DNA from: an uncultured Clostridia bacterium
GTDB lineage: Bacteria > Bacillota > Clostridia > Oscillospirales > CAG-272
Assembly: GCA_937894775.1 (NCBI GenBank)
Contig: CALAXC010000044.1
Location: 1 to 64,000, forward strand
Length of the DNA: 64,000 nt
Direction of reading: 5' to 3'
Shown: positions 10,164-19,131 of the stretch, piece by piece
Layout of the letters: the number at the start of each line of letters is the position of its first letter
Numbering within the stretch: the first letter of the stretch is position 1
Made by a program: the position numbers and the translations under genes
The notes under the pieces: generated by a model
Databases searched by the model: none
Seen by the model: only the letters and a program-made list of their open reading frames with translations
What the model was told of the DNA's origin: nothing

Positions 10164-10553
10164 TCAATGTGCACAAGAACCACCGCAAGTAGAACAGTTA
10201 TGTGTACATCCGGGAAGCTCACCCGTGATCTCAAACGATATCGTATTATTGATAGCATTCATAAGCTCATTGACCTCTGCCTGAGCCTCGTTAAGCTCTA
10301 TAAATACAGGATGTTCCATAATAAGTTTATAAAGCTCGTCTATTCTCTTCTGAATAACATCTATAAACAAAGTATCGCGTTCTTCTTTTGTTATCTCCAC
10401 CTGCAGAGCTTTCTGCTGAACCTCATACTCCACCATATATTTTTGAATTTCGTTATCGCCCTCATAAGCCTTTTTGGCATTTGCAAGGCGAACAAGCTTT
10501 TCATCCTCTTTAAGAGCTTTTCCAAGCTGAGAAGCAAGTTCAAAAGCAGTCAT
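10164..10553 (-). CDS. ymcA: YlbF/YmcA family regulator with a four-cysteine C-terminal tail
   Basis: 129 residues, mostly alpha-helical (about 1-112), in the Com_YlbF family. In Bacillus, YmcA, YlbF and YaaT form a complex that binds iron-sulfur clusters and helps RNase Y mature mRNAs. The position between miaB and mutS matches Bacillus ymcA, which is why I give that symbol; YlbF-like would be equally safe. The last 14 residues are CTHNCSTCGGSCAH, four cysteines spaced C-x3-C-x2-C-x3-C, which looks like a metal or cluster site. It starts at ATG 10553 with AGAGGA 7 bases upstream. Confidence 0.8.
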   Translation of the reverse strand: MTAFELASQLGKALKEDEKLVRLANAKKAYEGDNEIQKYMVEYEVQQKALQVEITKEERDTLFIDVIQKRIDELYKLIMEHPVFIELNEAQAEVNELMNAINNTISFEITGELPGCTHNCSTCGGSCAH

Positions 10554-10599
10554 ATTTTATTCCTCTTTTCTGTTTTTTATTTGAATTTTAAAATTAATA

Positions 10600-12021
10600 C
10601 TAAATTATTTTTCCGTAAAGCGCAAAAGTATCTCCGCGCTCGATTTTTACATTTACAAATTTTCCGATATTTTCAGGACAAGGCTCAAAGAAAACTATTT
10701 TGCCGCCCTCACTTCTTCCGTAAAAGGTAGTTGCATCATTCTTGCTCTCGCCCTCACACAGGATTCTTAAGACTTTGCCTTCTTCTGTTTTATTCTTTTC
10801 AAGCGCTATATCGTTTTGCAACGTCAACATACGTTCAAATCTTGCTTGCTTGATCTCCTGCGGGATCTGCTCCATCTCTGCTGCGGGTGTTCCCTTTCTG
10901 GGTGAATAAAGAAATGAAAAGATCATATCAAAGCGAGCTCTCTTGAGTGCTTTTAGTGTGTCCTCAAAATCAGAATCGGTTTCGGTTGGAAAGCCAACTA
11001 TTATATCCGAGCTGACGGTGCATTCGGGCATTTTTTCACGTATATAATCGAGAATATCCATATATTTTTCGATACTGTATCTACGGTTCATCGCCTTAAG
11101 CACAGATGTGCTTCCCGACTGCATCGGTAGATGAAAATGTCTTGCAACATGCTTGGAATTTGCCATAACGTCTATAAGCTTTTTCGAAGCATTTTTCGGA
11201 TGACTCGTCATAAAGTGAAGAATATAATCACCCTCTATCTGATCAAGCTCATACAAAAGATCTGCAAAATCATATTCAGAGCCAAAATCGCTACCGTAGG
11301 AATTTACATTCTGTCCAAGCAAGGTTATATCCTTATATCCGTCTGCAACAAGCTGTTTGACCTCGGATATAACGTCTTCTTTTTTACGGCTTCGTTCTCT
11401 TCCTCTTACATAGGGTACTATACAGTATGAACAAAAATTATTGCATCCATACATAACGGATACCCACGCTTTGAAAGAATTTTCTCTGCAGACGGGCAAC
11501 CCCTCGGCAAAAGAATATACACCGTCATCGGAAGAAAATATACGGCGTCCGCCATTTCGTCGGCTCAATATATATTCAGGAAGCTTATGGAGAATCGAAG
11601 GACCTAAAAGTATATCAACATACGGATATCTGTGTTTTATTTCATCGATTCGATGTTCCTGCACCACCATACAGCCACACACTGCTATGATAAGCTGAGG
11701 GTTTTTGGTTTTTATATGCTTGTACTGACCTATCAAGGATAAGGCTCTCTTTTCAGCGTGCTCACGAATCGCGCAAGTATTGACTATTATAAGCGACGCA
11801 TCATCGGGAACGTTTGTTTTTTCATATCCCATTTCCAAAGCCATTCCCATCAGCTTTTCACTATCAGCCTCATTCTGTTGACATCCCAGTGTTAAAACAA
11901 AAACCTTAGGTGCGCTTGCATATTCTTTTTTATAATTATTATTAAGAGCAAAAACCTGCATCATACAATCTTTTTGCTTTTCTATATCAAGATGTGAAAT
12001 AGCTTTTATAGCCTCTGACAT
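10600..12021 (-). CDS. miaB: tRNA-2-methylthio-N6-dimethylallyladenosine synthase MiaB
   Basis: 473 residues. It is a radical SAM methylthiotransferase that adds the 2-methylthio group to i6A37 of tRNAs. The N-terminal UPF0004 domain has its three cluster cysteines in TLGCQQNEADSE, NTCAIREHAEKR and CGCMVVQEHRI. The radical SAM motif is CNNFCSYCIVPYVRGRERS (CxxxCxxC). A C-terminal TRAM domain (from about residue 405) ends in RGDTFALYG. An N-terminal extension of about 35 residues precedes the first domain, as in Bacillus MiaB. It is first in the operon and is preceded by a clear sigma-A promoter. Confidence 0.96.
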   Translation of the reverse strand: MSEAIKAISHLDIEKQKDCMMQVFALNNNYKKEYASAPKVFVLTLGCQQNEADSEKLMGMALEMGYEKTNVPDDASLIIVNTCAIREHAEKRALSLIGQYKHIKTKNPQLIIAVCGCMVVQEHRIDEIKHRYPYVDILLGPSILHKLPEYILSRRNGGRRIFSSDDGVYSFAEGLPVCRENSFKAWVSVMYGCNNFCSYCIVPYVRGRERSRKKEDVISEVKQLVADGYKDITLLGQNVNSYGSDFGSEYDFADLLYELDQIEGDYILHFMTSHPKNASKKLIDVMANSKHVARHFHLPMQSGSTSVLKAMNRRYSIEKYMDILDYIREKMPECTVSSDIIVGFPTETDSDFEDTLKALKRARFDMIFSFLYSPRKGTPAAEMEQIPQEIKQARFERMLTLQNDIALEKNKTEEGKVLRILCEGESKNDATTFYGRSEGGKIVFFEPCPENIGKFVNVKIERGDTFALYGKII

Positions 12022-12087
12022 AAAGTAAAATTACCTTCCGTTTTTTTAATAAAATATAAATAGGCATTATAATCCACTATAAAGAAT

Positions 12088-12116
12088 ATTATAATATATT
12101 TTGAAGATTTTGTCAA
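12088..12116 (-). promoter_or_regulatory. Sigma-A promoter of the miaB-mutSL-tgt-tldD-pmbA operon
   Basis: On the minus strand TTGACA (12111-12116), a spacer of exactly 17 bases, and a perfect TATAAT (12088-12093). The predicted leader to miaB is about 60 bases. It is the only consensus promoter I can see before the glyS promoter, so the seven genes downstream probably share one transcript. Confidence 0.85.
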
Positions 12117-12140
12117 GATGAAGAGATTATTTTACCGCTA

Positions 12141-12176
12141 AAAAGGACTAAGAATTTTCATTCTTAGCCCTTTTTA
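12141..12176 (-). terminator. Rho-independent terminator after the DUF6273 lipoprotein
   Basis: Arms CTAAGAA (12148-12154) and TTCTTAG (12161-12167), extended beyond one mismatch by GG/CC and an A/T run. T-rich flanks lie on both sides, so it could work in both directions. It closes the valS-lipoprotein unit and separates it from the miaB promoter. Confidence 0.85.
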
Positions 12177-12197
12177 TTTTTATTGAAATTAAATCGA

Positions 12198-13313
12198 TTA
12201 TAAAGATATCTTTATCGCGGGAACTACGCCAAATGCTTTTGTATTTACAAGCTCGTAATTACTTGACCCACCTGTATAATTGACTGTTTTTACGTGGTTG
12301 GAATCATCCTTTTCAGGATTACGAAGCCACCAGATTCCATTACCCTTACCCAAAGAAGTACTCATACACGCTCCGTTTGCTCTCGCATAATCGGTAGTGC
12401 TAAGCTTTACAGTAGCATTGTTTTTGAACGCCTCTTCTTCAGACAAGAGGAATACTTTTTGATCAATTCCGTCTATTGAAACAGACTTTATAAGTTCTTT
12501 TTCGATATCTCTGAATGCGGTTGCGAAAAATACACTTGTCAACCACTCGGATATATCACTTTCAGCATAAACGTTAGAAGAAGCATCAAAAGCTTTGTTC
12601 ACAAGTATACTATCGCAAAATATGATCGCTTCGCCTGAGTCTTCGGAAAGAATTCTCCATTTGATCGGCTCGACCTTAAAATAGTACGTTTTGCCGTTCT
12701 CCACAGCCCCGCCAGTGGAAAATGAATATTCATCGTCATACGGAGATGCTACGACCTTTGCATAATAAGCATTATCGCTTCCAAGGTAATATCCACGTGC
12801 ATCGGCTACAGTTCCGACAATTTCAACAGTATCAGCTTTCAAAGTTTGAGGATATTCACCGAAATAAATAATATTTTCTTCGCGTTTATACAGTTTATAT
12901 TCGGCATCCTCATATCCACATTCGCTGCATACCCCGTCTGTCCATTTATGTTCAGCTTCGGCTACTGTAACAGCGCCGCAACAGCTATAGACTTTTTTAT
13001 GTGTAGTTGCGGTTTTGTTCCATTCGAGAGTTCCTATATGATTTTCGGAATTCACTTCACCATATGGCGCGGAGCACAACGCACAAACAGCCTTATCCTT
13101 ACAGGTAGCTGTTCCCCCCGTATGCTGGCATTCTTTATTTCCACCTTCTGTTTCTTTTGACGTTTCCGAACCCGTTTCATCTGTTTCAACGGATGATTCT
13201 TCGGTAGGGGCTTCAGTTTTTTCATCATCGGGCAGATCCTGCTTTTTTCCGCAAGAAATTAAAGATATTAATATAAACAAACTTGCCAAAATAATCGCCA
13301 AAAATTTTTTCAT
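12198..13313 (-). CDS. Secreted lipoprotein with zinc-ribbon-like repeats and a DUF6273-type domain
   Basis: 371 residues from ATG 13313, chosen because GAGGT lies 7 bases upstream; a longer in-frame start lacks a site. Residues 1-20 form a signal peptide ending in the lipobox LISC, so the protein should be lipid-anchored outside the membrane. A Glu/Thr/Ser-rich linker (about 25-60) follows. Next come CxH/CxxC segments (CQHTGG..CKDKAVCALC, then HKWTDGVCSECGYEDAEY) of a kind common in clostridial surface proteins. The C-terminal half (about 150-371) has WRILSEDSGEAIIF, a WWLRNP motif and a final FGVVPAIKISL, which I recognise as DUF6273. The function is unknown. It lies 30 bases after valS with no terminator between, so it is likely co-transcribed with it. 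Confidence 0.75.
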   Translation of the reverse strand: MKKFLAIILASLFILISLISCGKKQDLPDDEKTEAPTEESSVETDETGSETSKETEGGNKECQHTGGTATCKDKAVCALCSAPYGEVNSENHIGTLEWNKTATTHKKVYSCCGAVTVAEAEHKWTDGVCSECGYEDAEYKLYKREENIIYFGEYPQTLKADTVEIVGTVADARGYYLGSDNAYYAKVVASPYDDEYSFSTGGAVENGKTYYFKVEPIKWRILSEDSGEAIIFCDSILVNKAFDASSNVYAESDISEWLTSVFFATAFRDIEKELIKSVSIDGIDQKVFLLSEEEAFKNNATVKLSTTDYARANGACMSTSLGKGNGIWWLRNPEKDDSNHVKTVNYTGGSSNYELVNTKAFGVVPAIKISL

Positions 13314-13343
13314 ACACTTTACCTCAAAACAAATAATCAATGC

Positions 13344-15989
13344 TTATTTTAATTTTGACAACGCAGCAACTACACCTTCAAGATTTTCACGGTACTTTAT
13401 AAGCTTAGCCTTTTCCCCGTCAACAACCGCTGCGGGAGCTTTAGCTACAAATCCTTCATTCGAAAGCTTCTTTTCGATTCGTTCTATTTCCATAAGAAGC
13501 TTCTTCTGTTCACCCTCAAGACGTGCTATTTCTTTTTCGGTATCAACGATATCAGCAAGCGGTAAGAAAACAGTTGAAGAATCGGTAACTATTCTTACAG
13601 CATCATCGGCAGAAATAACATCATCAAAGCTTTCTCCGATCTCGACCTCAGAAGCAGAAGCCAAACGAACGAAGAATATCTCTGTTCCCTTATTAAATGC
13701 ATCAAAATATTTAGTTGAAATATAAACCTTAGCTTTGCGGGAAGGAGGAACGTTCATCTCATTCCTTCTTGCTCTGATAGCCTTGATAGTATTGATAACT
13801 CTTTGCATCTTCTGAGCGTCATCCTCAAAAACAAATGCAGCGTCAAATTTAGGATACTCGGATATCATTATGCTCTCAACGGTATGAGGAAGCGCCTGAT
13901 AGATCTCTTCGGTTATAAACGGCATAAAAGGATGCAAGAGCTTAAGAATTCCCGTAAGAACATAAGCAAGTACGTTTTGAGCTACGGTATTACCATCGCT
14001 CTCCTTATCGTTAAGACGAGCCTTGCAAAGCTCAATATACCAATCGCAGAATACGTCCCAAGTAAAGTCATATATTTCAGAAAGCGCAATTCCAACCTCA
14101 TACTTATCAAGAGAATCGGTAACAGACTCAGCAAGCTTGTTAAACTCATTAAGTATCCACTTATCCTCTATTGCAAGTTTTTCGGTTGCGGGAACAGATA
14201 TCTCCTCAATAGTAAGATTCATTCTTACAAACCTCGAAGCATTCCAAAGCTTATTTGCAAAGTTTCTTGCCGCTTCTATCTTTTCGTCGGAAAATCTCAT
14301 ATCGTTTCCGGGACTGTTACCCGTTGCGAGGGCATAACGAAGAGCATCTGCGCCATACTTGTCAATGATCTCAAGAGGATCTATTCCGTTACCCAACGAC
14401 TTAGACATTTTTCTTCCCTGCGCATCACGAACAAGACCGTGAATAAACACAGTGCTAAAAGGCTCTTTGCCCATATGCTCGAGTCCCGAGAAAATCATTC
14501 TCGCAACCCAGAAGAAAATTATATCGTATCCCGTAACAAGTGCGCTTGTAGGATAATATTTTTCCAATTCTTCGGTCTTTTCAGGCCATCCCATTGTTGA
14601 GAAAGGCCAAAGTGCTGAAGAAAACCAAGTATCAAGAACGTCATTTTCTTGTCTGAGCTCTCCTCCGCACTTAGAGCATACCGTGAGATCTTCCTTTGAA
14701 ACCTCCATAGCTCCGCACTTATCACAGTAAAACGCGGGTATACGGTGTCCCCACCAAAGCTGTCTGGAAATGCACCAATCGTGTACGTTTTCCATCCAGT
14801 TTGTATAAGTCTTTGAGAAACGCTCGGGAACAAATTTAACTGTTCCATTCTTTACAACTTCAAGCGCAGGCTTTGCAAGAGGCTCCATCTTTACAAACCA
14901 TTGATTTGAAGTCATAGGCTCTACTGTCGTCTTACAACGGTAGCAAGTTCCTACATTATGACTGTGAGGTACAGTTTTGATAAGATAGCCGCCCTCTTCA
15001 AGATCTGCAAGAAGGGCTTTACGGCAAGCATATCTATCCATACCCTCATACTTACCTGCATAAGCGTTCATAGTTGCGTCATCGTTCATAACCTTGATCT
15101 GCTCAAGATCATGACGCTGACCTACCAAAAAGTCATTCGGGTCGTGCGCAGGAGTGATCTTTACACATCCTGTACCAAATCCGATCTCTACATACTCGTC
15201 GGCAACAACAGGAATCTCTCTTCCAACTATAGGAAGGATAAGAGTCTTACCGATAAGATGCTTTACCGAGTCATCTTCGGGGTTTACCGCTACAGCAGTA
15301 TCACCAAACATAGTTTCGGGACGGGTAGTTGCTATTTCCACAAATCCATCCTCGCCTTTAATAGGATATTTGATATGCCAGAAATATCCCTCCTGCTCAG
15401 AATACTCAACCTCTGCATCGGAAAGTGCCGTGATACAGTGAGGGCACCAGTTTATAATTCGGTTTCCTCTGTAAATAAGCCCTTTATCATATAAATTTAC
15501 AAAAACCTCGCGTACAGCCTTAGAGCAACCTTCATCCATAGTAAAGCGTTCTCTTGACCAGTCGCAAGATGCTCCAAGTTTTTTAAGCTGACTGATAATA
15601 CGGTTTCCGTACTGATTTTTCCAATCCCAAACTCTCTCCAAGAACTTCTCTCTTCCAAGATCGTATCGGGTAAGCCCTTCGTTAACTCTGAGCTGCTCCT
15701 CCACCTTTATCTGTGTCGCTATGCCTGCGTGGTCTGTTCCGGGAACCCAGAGTGTATTGAAGCCCTGCATTCTTTTATATCTTACAAGAATATCCTGCAA
15801 AGTTTCATCAAGTGCGTGTCCCATATGTAGCTGTCCCGTTACGTTTGGGGGCGGGATAACTATAGAAAATGCGGGAGCAGGATTTTTTACATCGGGTGTA
15901 AAATACCCTTTTTCACACCAATTTTTGTATATTCTCTCCTCAAATTCCGACGGAGAATATACCTTTGGCAATTCATTGTAACTATTCAT
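13344..15989 (-). CDS. valS: Valyl-tRNA synthetase
   Basis: 881 residues from ATG 15989, which follows GGAGG by 5 bases; an in-frame ATG 24 bases upstream has no such site. It is a class I enzyme with the signatures [14 protein letters not shown] (HIGH region) and [11 protein letters not shown] (KMSKS). The editing domain with [17 protein letters not shown] lies between them. A zinc ribbon ([17 protein letters not shown]) is present, and a C-terminal coiled coil (about residues 810-881, rich in Glu/Lys/Leu) binds the tRNA arm. It is preceded by a T-box riboswitch and a strong promoter, so it should be induced by uncharged tRNA-Val. Confidence 0.97.
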   Translation of the reverse strand: MNSYNELPKVYSPSEFEERIYKNWCEKGYFTPDVKNPAPAFSIVIPPPNVTGQLHMGHALDETLQDILVRYKRMQGFNTLWVPGTDHAGIATQIKVEEQLRVNEGLTRYDLGREKFLERVWDWKNQYGNRIISQLKKLGASCDWSRERFTMDEGCSKAVREVFVNLYDKGLIYRGNRIINWCPHCITALSDAEVEYSEQEGYFWHIKYPIKGEDGFVEIATTRPETMFGDTAVAVNPEDDSVKHLIGKTLILPIVGREIPVVADEYVEIGFGTGCVKITPAHDPNDFLVGQRHDLEQIKVMNDDATMNAYAGKYEGMDRYACRKALLADLEEGGYLIKTVPHSHNVGTCYRCKTTVEPMTSNQWFVKMEPLAKPALEVVKNGTVKFVPERFSKTYTNWMENVHDWCISRQLWWGHRIPAFYCDKCGAMEVSKEDLTVCSKCGGELRQENDVLDTWFSSALWPFSTMGWPEKTEELEKYYPTSALVTGYDIIFFWVARMIFSGLEHMGKEPFSTVFIHGLVRDAQGRKMSKSLGNGIDPLEIIDKYGADALRYALATGNSPGNDMRFSDEKIEAARNFANKLWNASRFVRMNLTIEEISVPATEKLAIEDKWILNEFNKLAESVTDSLDKYEVGIALSEIYDFTWDVFCDWYIELCKARLNDKESDGNTVAQNVLAYVLTGILKLLHPFMPFITEEIYQALPHTVESIMISEYPKFDAAFVFEDDAQKMQRVINTIKAIRARRNEMNVPPSRKAKVYISTKYFDAFNKGTEIFFVRLASASEVEIGESFDDVISADDAVRIVTDSSTVFLPLADIVDTEKEIARLEGEQKKLLMEIERIEKKLSNEGFVAKAPAAVVDGEKAKLIKYRENLEGVVAALSKLK

Positions 15990-16025
15990 TTTAACCTCCA
16001 TATATTTATACAAATTATAAAACCA

Positions 16026-16262
16026 TAAAATAAAAAGCTCACGCCCCTATCAGGGCGTGAGCACGCGGTACCACCTGATTTACCGCAAAAAGCGGCATCT
16101 CTTAAGCCGTTAACGCCGACGCACGTTGCGTACTACTTAAGTTCATACGCACCACTCCAAGACTACTTCAAAAATCGCTCGACACGGATCTTACACCAGC
16201 CGCCCGTTCTCTATGCTCTCGCTTTTATCTACTACTTCTCTTCACAGTGTTTCTATTTTAAC
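16026..16262 (-). promoter_or_regulatory. T-box riboswitch of valS
   Basis: This leader fills most of the 371-base gap between valS and the next gene. The T-box core GGTGGTACCGCG is read on the minus strand at 16064-16075. The terminator follows, with arms GCTCACGCCC and GGGCGTGAGC (16037-16062) and the T-rich tail TTTTTATTTTA. The 5' part has the AGTAG-containing stem I base near 16230 and the GGCTGGTGTAAG distal region near 16190-16203. A GTA followed by GTC at 16161-16166, on the 3' side of stem I, are valine codons and candidate specifiers; I cannot decide between them by eye. Uncharged tRNA-Val should favour the antiterminator and allow valS transcription. Confidence 0.93.
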
Positions 16263-16268
16263 ACTTTG

Positions 16269-16297
16269 ATTATATCACACCGCAGAAAAAAAGTCAA
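16269..16297 (-). promoter_or_regulatory. Sigma-A promoter of the valS T-box leader
   Basis: TTGACT (16292-16297), a 17-base spacer, TATAAT (16269-16274) on the minus strand. Transcription would start near 16262 and produce the T-box leader. Confidence 0.85.
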
Positions 16298-16305
16298 GTG
16301 TTCTA

Positions 16306-16343
16306 AAAAAATAAGTTGCCGTAAAAAATTTTTACGGCAACTT
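16306..16343 (-). terminator. Terminator after the zinc-ribbon repeat protein gene
   Basis: Perfect 13-bp stem AAGTTGCCGTAAA / TTTACGGCAACTT (16313-16343) with a 5-base loop, followed on the minus strand by an ATTTTTTT run. It ends the upstream transcript just before the valS promoter. Confidence 0.9.
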
Positions 16344-16360
16344 TAGATATTAATTTAAGA

Positions 16361-18958
16361 TCAGGAATCTTTTTCTTTGTCAGCCGAAGCATCTTCCTCA
16401 GCAGGAGCATCTTCCTCTGCGGGAGCTTCTTCCTCTGCGGGAGCTTCTTCCTCAGCAGTAGCTTCTTCCTCTGCGGGAGCCTCTACCTCTGCGGGAGCCT
16501 CTGCCTCAACGGGAGCTTCTTCCTCTGCAGGAGCTTCTACCTCTGCGGGAGCCTCTACCTCTGCGGGAACTTCTGCTTCAACGGGAGCTTCTGCTTCAAC
16601 GGGAGCTTCTGTCTCTTCAGCAACCTTTTCTGCAGGTTTCTCTGCGACCTCTTCTGCTTTGCGCTTAACTACGCCAATTATCTTTTTAAGGGGATAATTA
16701 AGCATTGCAGGGTCGATCTTGTAATTGCCTCTACAAACCTCAGCCTCACGAACTATACTCCTGTTACTATACTCGTCTCTTGTAGGAACTAAAACTATAT
16801 CTCCCGCCTTGACCTTATTTCCGTCGGGATCATAGTGATATATTTTGTTCTCTCTTTCTTCCCAAAATACATCGATAGCCACTACAGAACCATCATCTAT
16901 CTCTTCTTCCTCTTCTTCAACAACTTCCTCTACAGGCTCTTCAGCTACAGGAGCTTCTACAACCACAGGAATTACGATAGGTGTTGGCTCAGGAGCAGGA
17001 GCTTCCTCAACTACAGGAGCTTCCTCGACTACAGGAGCTTCCTCGACTACAGGAGCTTCCTCGACTACAGGAGCTTCTACAACCACAGGAATTACGATAG
17101 GCGTTGGCTCAGGAGCAGGAGCTTCCTCAACCACAGGAGCTTCCTCAGGTTCAGGAGTTTCCTCAACTACAGGAGCTTTTACAACCACAGGAATTACGAT
17201 GGGCGTTGGCTCAGGAGCAGGAGCTTCCTCAACTACAGGAGCTTCCTCAACTACAGGGGGTTCCTCAACTACAGGGGGTTCTTCAACTACAGGCGCTGCC
17301 TTTATCGCAGGGGTCGCCTCTTCTGTGATCGTTTTAATAACCACAGGAACAACAATAGGATTAACACTGACCGGCGCGGGCGCCGGGTCGGGTTCGGGCT
17401 CGGGCTCGGGTGCAGGCGCTGCTGCAGGAGCGGGAGCGGGTGCATATGTAGGAGCGGGAGCGGCAGTATACTGAGGCTGCGCAGGAACATACTGAGGCTG
17501 TGCAGGAACATACTGAGGCTGTGCTTGTGCATATACAGGGGGAACAACGTAAGGATTAACTATCGGTGTTGCAGCGATAGGTGTTGTAGTAATTATTGTA
17601 GGATTAGGGTTACTATTATTGTTATTGTTGTTATTGTTACTATTATTATTAGCACCCATCATCTGCTGCATAACTACCTGCTGCAAGAACTTCATCTGTT
17701 CCTCAACGATAGCATACTTTTCGTTAAGCTCTGCCTTAATGTTTGCATCTTCTTCTTGCATAGCCTTAAGCTCGAGCCAGAATTCCATCTTTGCCTTGTG
17801 CTCTTCTGAGAGGTACTCATTGAAGAACGCAATCATTTCTGTCTTTGCTATATATTCTTTATCTTTTCTGTCATTTTCAAGAAGAATTCTCTCTTCTGCC
17901 TTAGCAGCCTTTGCAGCAGCTATAGCTTCCTTCTCTTCTTTTTCCTTCTGGAACTTCTGATCTCTTACAGCATCATTCAATCTATCCAATTCCTTGAGCT
18001 CGAATTCGATAAGACCGTTGTTTACGAGAAGCTCTTTCTGAGTTCCGTTCAACCAAGCAGCCGAGAGGATAAGGTAGATACCTACGAAAATTCCCGAAAG
18101 ACCGATAGAAAGCGAACCTGCGATAAGGAATCCGCCAAGGGTAGCAACGAAAGGTATTAAATCCTTAAGCATATTTATAAGCATACCTACAAACGCAGGA
18201 GCTACCATAAGGATTATTCCGAACAAGATAGTGAAAGCACCTACTACGCAAGAAAGTGAGAACACTTTTTTCTTAACGGGTTTATAAACACCTGTATCAA
18301 CAGCTTTTGAAAGATTCAAGAATGCCTTCTGTCTCAACTCGTATACAGCCTTAAAGAGTGACAATACGACTACTACGAGAGAACAAGCCACGATAACGAG
18401 TATGGGTGTGATCATATCCAAATAATAGAAGATACTTCCCACAACATCATCGTAATAGGGGTTTAACTGACCGTTAGGAAGGGTTTCAGCTTCGGACAAC
18501 TGAATAGCATTGTAAAGATCTATACCGAGAGATCCGAGAACAGCTATTACGCCCGCAACGATAACTGATATAAGGATGATCTTATAGAACACCTTTGTAC
18601 AAGCATCATAAAGCGATACTCTTCTGAGCGACTTTTTAAAGTTAAGCTCGGGTTTCTGTGTGTAGAGCTTATATGCCGATACCATAGAGATTCCCATAAA
18701 AATAACGGGAACAAGGCCGAGCAAAATACCTGCTACGGTAGAAACCATTGCCGCGATCTGTATAACGAGCATTATCGTCAAAAAGATTGCTATAGACAAG
18801 AATAAACGTGTGTGCAATCTCTTCTTTACGATAGTCTTAGTCGTTTCATACGCCGCGTTGATTTTTTCCTTCTGTGCATTGGCAGCTATCTGCTCTCCAC
18901 AGGAGGGACACGTGAGCATCCCGTCTTCAACGGGAACTGAACACTTTGGACAATTCAT
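16361..18958 (-). CDS. Zinc-ribbon polytopic membrane protein with long low-complexity repeats
   Basis: 865 residues, not a known named family. Regions in order: a zinc ribbon (CPKC at 3-6, CPSC at 17-20); about seven hydrophobic stretches between residues 49 and 315; a charged coiled coil (about 320-435) rich in Glu/Lys/Ala; a poly-Asn run (about 437-452); and a Pro/Ala/Gln region with repeated QPQYVPA units. After these come VVEEAP repeats alternating with EPTPIVIPVVV (about 543-680). A compact segment (about 684-766) with KIYHYDPDGNKVKAGDIVLV resembles the small beta domain seen at the start of PSP1 or PriA proteins. The tail is Ala/Glu-rich (about 773-865). It is monocistronic: own promoter, AAAGGAG 8 bases before ATG, and terminator. 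The repeats could act as a flexible spacer; the function is unknown. Confidence 0.7.
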   Translation of the reverse strand: MNCPKCSVPVEDGMLTCPSCGEQIAANAQKEKINAAYETTKTIVKKRLHTRLFLSIAIFLTIMLVIQIAAMVSTVAGILLGLVPVIFMGISMVSAYKLYTQKPELNFKKSLRRVSLYDACTKVFYKIILISVIVAGVIAVLGSLGIDLYNAIQLSEAETLPNGQLNPYYDDVVGSIFYYLDMITPILVIVACSLVVVVLSLFKAVYELRQKAFLNLSKAVDTGVYKPVKKKVFSLSCVVGAFTILFGIILMVAPAFVGMLINMLKDLIPFVATLGGFLIAGSLSIGLSGIFVGIYLILSAAWLNGTQKELLVNNGLIEFELKELDRLNDAVRDQKFQKEKEEKEAIAAAKAAKAEERILLENDRKDKEYIAKTEMIAFFNEYLSEEHKAKMEFWLELKAMQEEDANIKAELNEKYAIVEEQMKFLQQVVMQQMMGANNNSNNNNNNNNSNPNPTIITTTPIAATPIVNPYVVPPVYAQAQPQYVPAQPQYVPAQPQYTAAPAPTYAPAPAPAAAPAPEPEPEPDPAPAPVSVNPIVVPVVIKTITEEATPAIKAAPVVEEPPVVEEPPVVEEAPVVEEAPAPEPTPIVIPVVVKAPVVEETPEPEEAPVVEEAPAPEPTPIVIPVVVEAPVVEEAPVVEEAPVVEEAPVVEEAPAPEPTPIVIPVVVEAPVAEEPVEEVVEEEEEEIDDGSVVAIDVFWEERENKIYHYDPDGNKVKAGDIVLVPTRDEYSNRSIVREAEVCRGNYKIDPAMLNYPLKKIIGVVKRKAEEVAEKPAEKVAEETEAPVEAEAPVEAEVPAEVEAPAEVEAPAEEEAPVEAEAPAEVEAPAEEEATAEEEAPAEEEAPAEEDAPAEEDASADKEKDS
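16380..16630. repeat. 18-base coding repeat encoding the Ala/Glu tail
   Basis: Imperfect direct repeats whose units encode APAEEE, APAEVE or APVEAE, in phase with the zinc-ribbon protein. Because the units are multiples of three, slippage would change length without a frameshift. Confidence 0.85.
16920..17320. repeat. Two-level coding repeat (VVEEAP units nested in a longer unit)
   Basis: An 18-base unit encoding VVEEAP occurs in runs of two to four copies. The longer segment encoding APEPTPIVIPVVV recurs three times, near 16950, 17070 and 17170. All are in the reading frame of the zinc-ribbon protein. Confidence 0.85.
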
Positions 18959-18999
18959 AAAACATACTCTCCTTTGTACTATAATTTTATGCTTATTTT

Positions 19000-19028
19000 A
19001 GTATACAGCAAAAGCATTTTTTTGTCAA
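19000..19028 (-). promoter_or_regulatory. Sigma-A promoter of the zinc-ribbon repeat protein gene
   Basis: TTGACA (19023-19028), a 17-base spacer, TATACT (19000-19005), about 40 bases before the start codon. Confidence 0.8.
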
Positions 19029-19056
19029 GCATTTTCACAAAAAAACTACATTTAAC

Positions 19057-19108
19057 AACAAAAGAGGAACGGTATTTAGGCAACATCACCAAATATCGAT
19101 CCTCTTTT
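19057..19108 (-). terminator. Terminator after pcrA
   Basis: Near-palindrome with arms AAAGAGGA...TATTT and AAATA...TCCTCTTT around a loop of about 10 bases, with T runs at both ends. It lies 25 bases past the pcrA stop and ends the MATE-to-pcrA operon. Confidence 0.8.
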
Positions 19109-19131
19109 TTTACATTATGCCCATACGGAGT

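Noticed and set aside
16377..17809. Long plus-strand open frames rich in Ser/Ala/Gly, Thr/Gly or Arg/Phe/Tyr
   Set aside because: They are antisense readings of the low-complexity repeats in the minus-strand zinc-ribbon protein, which has a promoter, ribosome-binding site and terminator of its own. The open frames follow from the 18-base periodicity.
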